Positions 7,249 through 14,281 of a DNA stretch of 64,000 nt are shown here, piece by piece. The stretch is from Terriglobia bacterium (GTDB lineage: Bacteria > Acidobacteriota > Terriglobia > JAJPHL01). The notes under the pieces are model-generated. The model did no database searches. It saw nothing but the letters and a program-made list of their open reading frames with translations, and was not told where the DNA came from. Made by a program: the position numbers and the translations under genes. Position 1 is the first letter of the stretch. The number at the start of each line of letters is the position of its first letter. The DNA lies in the NCBI GenBank assembly GCA_021325275.1, contig JAJPHL010000006.1, positions 1 through 64,000 on the forward strand. Reading direction: 5' to 3'.

Positions 7249-8127
7249 TTAGTTTTCCGTCGGACGCTGCACGCTTTCCACCACGTAAACATCGATGAGC
7301 GCTTTGCCCGATTCGAGCTTCAGTCCCATGCGGTCGAAAATCTGGAATATGGTAGGACGCGCTGGGTCGCCGGCCGCTAACTGTTCGGCAGAGGGCGTCT
7401 GATTAGGAAGTGGTGGCGGCGGTGGTTGCATCGACACCCAGCCATCGGTATCGAACTTGTAGAGTCCCGTGATTCCGGTGTTGTCGATGACGGGCCGATC
7501 CGCCCAGTTCGCGACCCATCCGGCGACGTCCGCGATGGTGGCCGCTTGGGCGTGAATGCCGCGGCCCATGCCGCCCATCATGCCGTGGCAACCTTTGGCG
7601 TCGCCGAAGGCAGCCTCGTGGCCGTCGCAGTCTTTTTCGGTGAGGTCCGATTTCTGCAACTTCAGTCCGCTCTTTCCCACGACCACCAAATACGCGGGAA
7701 GTTCCTTCGTGTTGCGGTGGATCACCAGCTTGAAGCGCTCGGCAAGCAGTGTTTGCAGCATGGTGCGAATCTTTTCACGGCTGGCGATCGCGCCTATGCC
7801 TTCGGGGATCGCGCCCTTTTCGGCGGCGGCCTCAATGTCGTAGCGAGCCGCGCTGGCCCACTCCGGGACGCCGGTCAGGCGCTCTGCGCCGATCGTTTGA
7901 AAAGGCAAGTTGTAGGCCGTCGCGATAATCATGTGCAGCGAGAGACCCTTGATGGAGATTCGCCCGCCCGGCAAGTAGGAATACCCGAGCTGGCGGTCGT
8001 CGGCCTTGTGCTCCTTGATCGACGCTACTTCGAACGCAGGATGTGCGGGTGCCGCCTGTGCACAGAGTGCAGCGACCGGCGCGAGTAGGGCGATGGCGGC
8101 GGAGGTTCGTTTCATGTCTTCCAGCAT
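7249..8127 (-). CDS. TIGR03435 family exported protein
   Basis: 292 residues of the TIGR03435 family, a paralogous family expanded in soil Acidobacteriota. Visible hallmarks are FEVASIKEHK after the signal peptide, GGRISIKGLSLHMIIATAYNL, the RYDIEA block, MLQTLLAERFKLVIHRNTKE, YLVVVGKSGLKLQKS, VIDNTGITGLYKFD and the closing GLKLESGKALIDVYVVESVQRPTEN. The N-terminus is a signal peptide ending near LCAQAAPA. An AGGGA site upstream supports ATG 8127, although MKRTSA four codons later is possible. The biochemical function of the family is unknown; members are often near signalling or BlaR-type genes, which are not seen here. Confidence 0.9.
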   Translation of the reverse strand: MLEDMKRTSAAIALLAPVAALCAQAAPAHPAFEVASIKEHKADDRQLGYSYLPGGRISIKGLSLHMIIATAYNLPFQTIGAERLTGVPEWASAARYDIEAAAEKGAIPEGIGAIASREKIRTMLQTLLAERFKLVIHRNTKELPAYLVVVGKSGLKLQKSDLTEKDCDGHEAAFGDAKGCHGMMGGMGRGIHAQAATIADVAGWVANWADRPVIDNTGITGLYKFDTDGWVSMQPPPPPLPNQTPSAEQLAAGDPARPTIFQIFDRMGLKLESGKALIDVYVVESVQRPTEN

Positions 8128-8192
8128 AAGACAGTTCCCTGTTCCTTCGCAGCCGCTCGTTTTGTTATGATCAAGAGCAGAGGATTTTCGCT

Positions 8193-9404
8193 ATGCCTGA
8201 TTTTTCGCGTAAAACGCGGTCAAGTGCTTTTTATTACTTTCTGGGATTAGCGATTTGCGGCGTCGTGTGCGGCGCCATGCTGATCGCGCAGGGCCAAGGT
8301 CCGACCGGACAAGGCCAGCCCACCGGAACCGTCATCCCGAAGAAAGCCGCTCCGGTGCAGGATCCTAACGCGCAGCAAGGTCCCGTGCCGCAGGTCGGCG
8401 AAACGGTCGTGGTGCCGCGCGGCGATGGACCGCCGAGGAAGCAGAAGAAAAAGAAGCCCGGTGAAGGCGAGGACAACTACTCCATCGCCGTCAACGTGGA
8501 CCTGGTGAACTTCGACGCCCAGGTGGAAGATAACAACGGCAACTTCATTCCGGGATTGAAGAAAGAGAATTTCCGGGTGATCGAAGATGGCGTGCCGCAG
8601 ACACTGCAAACCTTCGACATGGGTGAAGCGCCCATGACCGTTGTGCTGCTGATCGAGTTCGACGCGCGCTTCCAACGGACCTACACGCAGATGTGGTATC
8701 AGACGCTGCAAATGTCGTATTACTTCGTTTCCACGCTGCGCAAAGAAGATTGGCTGGCGATTACCGCCTTCGACTTGAAGCCGGAAATCCTGATGGACTT
8801 CAGCCAGAGCCGCGGCGAAGCGCAGCAAGCGCTGGGGCGCCTGCGTTATCCCGGTTTTGCGGAAGCGTGTTTGTACGACGCGCTCTCCGACACCATGGAT
8901 CGCTTGAAGGATGTGGCCGGCAAGAAAGCCATCTTGCTGATTTCCACGGGGCGCGACACGCTCAGCCATATCACCTACGACACCGCCATGAAGCGCGTGA
9001 AAGAAGGCCAAGTGCCGATTTACGCCGTGAGCATCGGGCAACTCACCCGCCTGATGAACGAAGGCCGGATGGGCCCGATTCAGAACATGGACTTCCTGCA
9101 GGCGGACAACGCGCTGAAGACCTTTGCAGCCGATTCCGGCGGTAAGGCGTATTTCCCGCGCTTCGAAGGTGAAATGCCCAGCATGTTCCAGGATGTTTCG
9201 CAGCGGATGCGCCATCAGTACTCGCTGGGTTTTGTGTCCACCAACGCCTTGAAGGACGGTAAGTTCCGCAAGGTCCACATTGATTTGGTCGACGCCAGCG
9301 GCAATCCGCTGAAGTTGGTCGATCAAAAAGGCAAGGACCTGAAGCTGAAGGTGGTTGCCAAGAGCGGGTACTTTGCGCCCAAGGGCGAGATCGCGGTGAA
9401 CTAA
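8193..9404 (+). CDS. VWFA-related domain protein, acidobacterial type (TIGR03436)
   Basis: 403 residues. After an N-terminal hydrophobic segment and a low-complexity Gly/Gln/Pro region with a Lys-rich patch comes the TIGR03436 signature: VNVDLVNFDAQVEDNNGNFI, then LKKENFRVIEDGVPQTLQTF. A von Willebrand A-like Rossmann domain follows (MTVVLLIEFD, LRKEDWLAITAF, KKAILLISTGRDTLS, IYAVSIGQL). The MIDAS metal motif is degenerate, since VLLIEFDARF replaces the usual DxSxS. It is presumably exported and takes part in cell-surface protein interactions; no substrate can be named. A TATGAT box lies about 20 bases before the ATG. Confidence 0.87.
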   Translation: MPDFSRKTRSSAFYYFLGLAICGVVCGAMLIAQGQGPTGQGQPTGTVIPKKAAPVQDPNAQQGPVPQVGETVVVPRGDGPPRKQKKKKPGEGEDNYSIAVNVDLVNFDAQVEDNNGNFIPGLKKENFRVIEDGVPQTLQTFDMGEAPMTVVLLIEFDARFQRTYTQMWYQTLQMSYYFVSTLRKEDWLAITAFDLKPEILMDFSQSRGEAQQALGRLRYPGFAEACLYDALSDTMDRLKDVAGKKAILLISTGRDTLSHITYDTAMKRVKEGQVPIYAVSIGQLTRLMNEGRMGPIQNMDFLQADNALKTFAADSGGKAYFPRFEGEMPSMFQDVSQRMRHQYSLGFVSTNALKDGKFRKVHIDLVDASGNPLKLVDQKGKDLKLKVVAKSGYFAPKGEIAVN

Positions 9405-9449
9405 CCGGTTCTCAACATCCGCGGTCATCGGCGTTAAAGATTGTTCCGG

Positions 9450-11753
9450 TTACCGCACGCTCTTCGCTAGCAACGACATTTCCGTGCGAATCTCGTTCGC
9501 TTCCGGCAAGTGCGGATTCATTTTCAGCGCGGTTTGAAGGCTGGCGATCGCTTCGTGATCGCGGCCCGCTTTGCTCTGCGCCATTCCCAAGTGATAACGC
9601 GTCGCGGCGTCGTCGGGCGTGGCCTTCACGGCGTCGCCGAGCGCGGTGAGCGCTTCGGGATAATTGCCCATCTTGAAATAAATCCAACCCAGCGTGTCGG
9701 AGAGTCCACCGTTCGAGGGGTCGGCGAGATGCGCTTTTTTGGCGAGACCCAGGGCGCGTTCCAAATCACCTTGCGTGGTGGCCAGCAGCCACGCGAGATT
9801 ATTGGCGGCGATCACGTTGTGGGGATTCAACTGCACGGCTTTCTCGTAGGCGGCGATCGCCGCGCCGGTGGAGTGGCGCTTTTCCTGTAATGCGCCGAGG
9901 CGTCCCCAGGCGTCCGACACGTTGGGAAACTTCTGTGTCAGTTCCTGTAAATAACTCAAGGCCTCGTCGAGATTGCCGCTGGCTTCGTCGATTTCCTCCA
10001 TGCCCAGCATCACGTCGGCGGCGCTGGCGCGCACCAGATTCGCTTTTTGCAGCGTGTCGCGCGCCTGCGGCAGGCGACCCGTCTTCACTTGCAACTTGGC
10101 GAGCGCGATTAAATCGCCGTAGGACTTGGGATTTGCCTCTACTCGCTTCGCGAGCTCGGCCAGGGCCTGATCCTGCTTGCCTTGCGCTTCGAGCATCTTG
10201 GTCAGAATGCTTTGCGCGGGACGGAAATCGGGGCGCGTCTTCACCAACTGCTCCAATTGATCGCGCACCGGACCGCCGTAGAGTTTGAGATATGGCGCCA
10301 GGCCCACATCGGCGTAATCGAGAATCAGTTTTGGTTTCGCGAGCAGCGCGCGCTGGAATTCGCTCTGCTGATCGAGCGTCAGCGTGGTTTCGCCGCCGCA
10401 GATCACGCGAATCACCACGAACTCGGGAGTCTCTTTCTGGCTTTCCGGCGTTTCGCGCGCCAGCGCCAGCGCGCCTTCACGATCGCCGCGACTGAAGTGA
10501 TAGTCGATCAGCCACAAACGCGCGGGGATCATGGCTTTGCTCAGTTGCAAGGCGCGGTCCATGTGCTGCAACGCGATTTGCTCGTTGCCGGTGGACATGC
10601 TGGCCGACGCCAGGAAGTAATGCGCCGGCGCCAGATCGCTTTGGTAATAGAGGACGTGCGTGAATTCGCCGACGGCGTCTTCGTATTGCTGGCCTTGCAG
10701 CAGCATCATGCCGCGGCGCATGCGCGCGCGGGTGTCCTGATTGTTTTCCGAGATCAGTTGGTCGGTCAATTTCAGCGCGTCGGCGCGGCGTCCCGTGAAG
10801 AAGTACACGTCGGCGAGCATGTTCCGCGTCTGGTTGTCGGGACTCTTTTTCACCAGGCGTTCCAACTCGTTGGTGGCGTTGTGCCAGTCGCTGACGCTCA
10901 TGTAGTAGGTTGCCAGCGCCAGCACGGCCTTCTGATCTTTCGGGGCGAGATCGGCGATGTCGCGAAAAACTTTTTCCGCGCTGCCCTTATCGCCGGCGCG
11001 GGCGTAGAGCCAGCCCAGGCGCATGCGCGTCCGGATGTCCTTGGGATCACGTTTGACCAGTTCCTGGTACAGATCGGCGGACTTCGCCACTTGTCCCACT
11101 AGTTGATAAAAACTCGCCAGTGCCGTCAGCGAATCGGTGGAGCGATTGGAAAGCTGCACGCCCTGCAACAGTACTTTTTCGGCCTCCGCGCCGTTCTTCG
11201 CGTGCAGCTCGATCGCCGCCATCAACACGCGTCCTTGCAGGTTGGAGGGATCGGCGGCCAACAATTGATCAACCTCCTGTGCGGCTTCCTCGGGGTGAGC
11301 CAATCCGGCGTAGGTAGTGGCCAGCAATCCGTGCGCGGCCTTGTTGTTCGGCTCGCGCTGCAGGATCCAAAGCAGCCGCTTCTGCGCCGGCTCGTATTCC
11401 TTGGCGGCGAGATACAACTTCGCCAGTTCCAGGCGGATCGACGTGCTCACGCTGCTGTTGCCGTGATCATGCTCCTCGGCGTTCCGCAGGATCGGATAGG
11501 CGGTCACATCGTCTTTCAGTTTCAAACAGGCCAGTGCCAGTTGATACTGTGCTTCGAGGTTGCCGGGACTTTGCAGCGACGCGCGTTCGAAGAGTACTCG
11601 CGCGGCTTGGTACTTGCCGGCCTGCATCGACTTCAGGCCGTCTTTGTAGTTGTCGTCGAAAGTGCGATTACGGTGGCAGCCGCAGCACAGGGCCAGTGCG
11701 GCCAAAACAAAAACCCCCGTTCGATAGCTCGCGAATGTCGAACGGGGGTTCAT
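9450..11753 (-). CDS. TPR-repeat lipoprotein, PEP-CTERM-associated (PrsT-like)
   Basis: 767 residues: a lipoprotein signal (VFVLAALALCCGC, lipobox cysteine near residue 25) then TPR repeats to the end, for example GKYQAARVLFERASLQSPGN, NLDEALSYLQELTQKFPNV and GDLERALGLAKKAHLADPSN. This architecture resembles the PEP-CTERM-system TPR lipoprotein PrsT, usually encoded with exosortase and exopolysaccharide genes. It starts 31 bases downstream of a PEP-CTERM protein gene on the same strand and may share its transcript. It probably scaffolds envelope or polysaccharide export machinery from the membrane. The PrsT name rests on architecture and context only; other TPR lipoproteins look alike. Confidence 0.75.
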   Translation of the reverse strand: MNPRSTFASYRTGVFVLAALALCCGCHRNRTFDDNYKDGLKSMQAGKYQAARVLFERASLQSPGNLEAQYQLALACLKLKDDVTAYPILRNAEEHDHGNSSVSTSIRLELAKLYLAAKEYEPAQKRLLWILQREPNNKAAHGLLATTYAGLAHPEEAAQEVDQLLAADPSNLQGRVLMAAIELHAKNGAEAEKVLLQGVQLSNRSTDSLTALASFYQLVGQVAKSADLYQELVKRDPKDIRTRMRLGWLYARAGDKGSAEKVFRDIADLAPKDQKAVLALATYYMSVSDWHNATNELERLVKKSPDNQTRNMLADVYFFTGRRADALKLTDQLISENNQDTRARMRRGMMLLQGQQYEDAVGEFTHVLYYQSDLAPAHYFLASASMSTGNEQIALQHMDRALQLSKAMIPARLWLIDYHFSRGDREGALALARETPESQKETPEFVVIRVICGGETTLTLDQQSEFQRALLAKPKLILDYADVGLAPYLKLYGGPVRDQLEQLVKTRPDFRPAQSILTKMLEAQGKQDQALAELAKRVEANPKSYGDLIALAKLQVKTGRLPQARDTLQKANLVRASAADVMLGMEEIDEASGNLDEALSYLQELTQKFPNVSDAWGRLGALQEKRHSTGAAIAAYEKAVQLNPHNVIAANNLAWLLATTQGDLERALGLAKKAHLADPSNGGLSDTLGWIYFKMGNYPEALTALGDAVKATPDDAATRYHLGMAQSKAGRDHEAIASLQTALKMNPHLPEANEIRTEMSLLAKSVR

Positions 11754-11784
11754 CGAACTGAATTGTACCTGAACGAAGGATCGT

Positions 11785-12636
11785 TTAGGAACGAACGAAA
11801 CGCTTGCGCATCAAACCAACTAATCCCAGGCCCAACAGCGTCAGCGTGGCGGGTTCCGGCGTGCCGGACTGCTGACCGCCGGCCGTGGTGTTGATCGTCA
11901 GGGTGATACCGTCGTTCCAGAAGTGGCAATCCGCGTCGAAGCCCAGCGCGATATTGTTGCCGTTGGCGATGTCCGCCGCCAGCGCCGCGATGTCGGACGC
12001 GCTGAAGTTATACGTGAAGTTGCCGCCGGCGTAACCGCTGGCGCCTTGCACCTGGTTAAAGTCGATGTTGGTCAAGCTGAAGTTCGAAGGTAGCCCCGGT
12101 CCGCCGTTCACCGGCGTGTACGAGTACGTACCGTCGTTCAACACCGTGTTACCGACGTTGGCGTTCGGGATCAGGTTGTTGATCGTGGGTCCCACCAAAT
12201 TGTACGGAATGCCCGGCTCATTCGCCGTGGTCGGATAATTCGCCGGCAGGAAGTAATCCTTGAACGGGGGATTCGGTTCGTTCGACTGGGTGGTCCACTC
12301 CAACTGCGTGATGTTCAGGTTCGTGGAATTATCAAGCAAGTGGATGAACAACTCGTCGGTGTTGCCGCTCCAATTGCCGATGTTGTTGAACGTCAGCGAA
12401 ACCGAGGTGATGGTTTGGCCGCTCAAGTTCACCGGCGCGATTCCCCAGGTATACAGATCGAACTCCGACAGCGGAAACTCGTTGGGATTCACAGTCGCGT
12501 TGCCGGGTGAGTAGCTGAAGTTGTTATACGAAGAGTTGTTAGACCAGGAGTTGAACGTAAGCGTGCCGGCCTGCGCCGAAGCAGCCAACATTACTCCCGC
12601 AAGAACCACCAGACATCGGCTGAACCGGTTTCTCAA
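11785..12636 (-). CDS. PEP-CTERM sorting-domain secreted protein
   Basis: About 283 residues. The C-terminus is a textbook PEP-CTERM tail: TPEPATLTLLGLGLVGL then RKR, the exosortase recognition signal. The N-terminus is a signal peptide (CLVVLAGVMLAASAQAG). The mature body is Asn/Gly/Thr/Ser-rich, as in secreted, often glycosylated matrix proteins. The start is set at TTG 12636 because GGAGGA at 12649-12644 lies 7 bases upstream; earlier in-frame starts would add 66 residues with no signal sequence at their head. A sigma-54-like motif lies about 75 bases upstream of the start. Function unknown; probably anchored or released at the cell surface. Confidence 0.85.
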   Translation of the reverse strand: MRNRFSRCLVVLAGVMLAASAQAGTLTFNSWSNNSSYNNFSYSPGNATVNPNEFPLSEFDLYTWGIAPVNLSGQTITSVSLTFNNIGNWSGNTDELFIHLLDNSTNLNITQLEWTTQSNEPNPPFKDYFLPANYPTTANEPGIPYNLVGPTINNLIPNANVGNTVLNDGTYSYTPVNGGPGLPSNFSLTNIDFNQVQGASGYAGGNFTYNFSASDIAALAADIANGNNIALGFDADCHFWNDGITLTINTTAGGQQSGTPEPATLTLLGLGLVGLMRKRFVRS

Positions 12637-12708
12637 GGGTACTTCCTCCATTTTCATCACACGCCGGGCACCACACACATCCGTCACAATCGGGGATCGC
12701 CACTGGTT

Positions 12709-12728
12709 TAGCACGTTGGTTGCCATTC
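12709..12728 (-). promoter_or_regulatory. sigma-54-like promoter element before a PEP-CTERM gene
   Basis: The minus strand reads GAATGGCAACCAACGTGCTA, with GG and GC separated by exactly 10 bases as required for a -24/-12 RpoN promoter. It agrees at 15 of 20 positions with the element before the other PEP-CTERM gene (14081-14100). PEP-CTERM genes in other bacteria are often controlled by PrsK/PrsR and RpoN; neither regulator gene is in the window. Confidence 0.55.
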
Positions 12729-12930
12729 CCGATGTGTATCGTGCCGAAACAGGCAAAACAAAGCATTTATAATCAGTTGTATAGAAACAGGTCACAGGAC
12801 TTCCGTTTGCGTCGCAAGCGGAAAGTGCAAACATCTGCTGCTTTTTGACCTATTTCTTCCGTAAGAGGTAACCCAAGAAATGTGGAACTAATGGTACTGT
12901 AACCGCAGTACGGTGGCAAATAGTAGATCG

Positions 12931-14043
12931 CTACGATGTTTTGCGTTTGCGACGAGCACCGGCGATCATGCCGGCGAGTCCCGTGGCGAACAAGAACATC
13001 GACGCCGGTTCCGGTCCTGTCAAGTTGTATCCCACCGCGTTCAGCATGGCGACTTCGGGACCGCGCGTGCCGGCGGGACCGTCGCTGGTAATGTCCAGTG
13101 CCGTTCCGTTGTTGCATCCCACGGCGTCTTGCACGAACGTGCAGTTGGAGGTGAAATCGGCCCAGTCTTGGTTGGCAAACTGGTAATTGAACTGATTTCC
13201 GTCGGTGTCGGTGACGCCGCCGTCGGGCGAGAAGTACGCCGCCGTTTGGGCGGAAAATACGCGGGCGCCCGAAGCGGAATAACGGAACAAGTCGATCGCC
13301 GCGGCGTCGGGGCTGTTCGGGGACGTGGAAGCCTGCCCGCACTGATCGAATTCGCCGGAAGTGGTGGCGATGCAGGAGAGCGTTCCCAGCACTTCGTCGG
13401 TTTCGTGCTCCACGACGGCGGCAAAATCGTAGTCTCCGTTCGGCGGCGCGGTTCCGCCGCTGATCGCCTGGTTAAACCACATTTGGTTCAGGCTGCCGAT
13501 CGTAATGACGCCGTCATAACACCCGATGTTGGAGATCGAGCAAGTGGCGATTCCCATGTTGGTGCCGGCCGTAGTCGGCGCCGTCACGCCGCCTACGCCG
13601 CCGAAGTTGAGCGCGCTCGCCAGCGACGCCGTGAGTCCGATGTTACCGTTGCCGAAAATGGTCGGCTCGCTGCCTAGGCTGGAAGCGCCCACCGCCAAAC
13701 TGTTCACCGCCTGATAATCGGTGGACTCCGAGCTCAACTGCGTGAAGTAGTTGCCATACGTGGCGACGTTGATCGCCTGGACGTTCTCGCCCAGTGTGCT
13801 GTTGCCGGATTGAAACTGAATAAAGATTTTCGAGTTGGCGTTCGTGAAAATGCCGCCGTAGATGGGGGCGATGCCCTGGTTCAAGTAGTTGCAGATCTGC
13901 AAACCTTCGGTGATGCTGACAAGGCTGCCGTTGGTTATATTCGACGAGCAGGAGTACGTGATTGCTCCCGCGCGCGCGGGCGCGGCAGCCAGAACCATGC
14001 TCAATACCAACAAACAAAATGTTCCACCACAGAGTCGTTTCAT
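12931..14043 (-). CDS. PEP-CTERM protein with HExxE metalloprotease-like motif
   Basis: 370 residues from ATG 14043 (MKRLCGGTFCLLVLSMVLAA, a signal peptide cleaved near PARA-GA), preceded by a GGGGGA ribosome site. The C-terminus is PEP-CTERM: GPEPASMFLFATGLAGMIAG then RRKRK. The body contains AAVVEHETDEVLGTLSC, an HExxExxG pattern like the active site of the PEP-CTERM-associated NF038122-type putative metalloproteases, and several cysteines. It would be a secreted protease or protease-like protein sorted by exosortase. In-frame codons upstream of 14043 would bury the signal peptide. The protease assignment is a motif-level inference. Confidence 0.82.
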   Translation of the reverse strand: MKRLCGGTFCLLVLSMVLAAAPARAGAITYSCSSNITNGSLVSITEGLQICNYLNQGIAPIYGGIFTNANSKIFIQFQSGNSTLGENVQAINVATYGNYFTQLSSESTDYQAVNSLAVGASSLGSEPTIFGNGNIGLTASLASALNFGGVGGVTAPTTAGTNMGIATCSISNIGCYDGVITIGSLNQMWFNQAISGGTAPPNGDYDFAAVVEHETDEVLGTLSCIATTSGEFDQCGQASTSPNSPDAAAIDLFRYSASGARVFSAQTAAYFSPDGGVTDTDGNQFNYQFANQDWADFTSNCTFVQDAVGCNNGTALDITSDGPAGTRGPEVAMLNAVGYNLTGPEPASMFLFATGLAGMIAGARRKRKTS

Positions 14044-14080
14044 GTAGTCCCCCAACTTAGAATGTTTAATCTGAACATAA

Positions 14081-14100
14081 TAGCACGCGATTAGCCATTC
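14081..14100 (-). promoter_or_regulatory. sigma-54-like promoter element before a PEP-CTERM gene
   Basis: The minus strand reads GAATGGCTAATCGCGTGCTA: GG and GC spaced by 10 bases and 15 of 20 positions shared with the 12709-12728 element. The GC box is about 40 bases upstream of ATG 14043, a normal distance for an RpoN promoter plus a short leader. Confidence 0.55.
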
Positions 14101-14281
14101 TGTCGCCGAAATAACTCCTTTGTTTTTAGTCGAGTAGCGAAGGCCGCGAGATGTCGAGTGCAACCCGATGCAGAAAAAGCCCAGGAAGTGGGACTGGGCC
14201 GGCTAATTCAGCGACAGTACTCGAAGCCGTGATAGACTGAAAATCTCTCTCCCCACGGACATCTTGACTGAAGGAGCCCCT

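Noticed and set aside
7111-7380. 89-codon plus-strand frame as a gene
   Set aside because: It overlaps both neighbours, has no domain, and only its internal GTG 7197 carries a ribosome-site-like block. It is listed as a possible remnant only.
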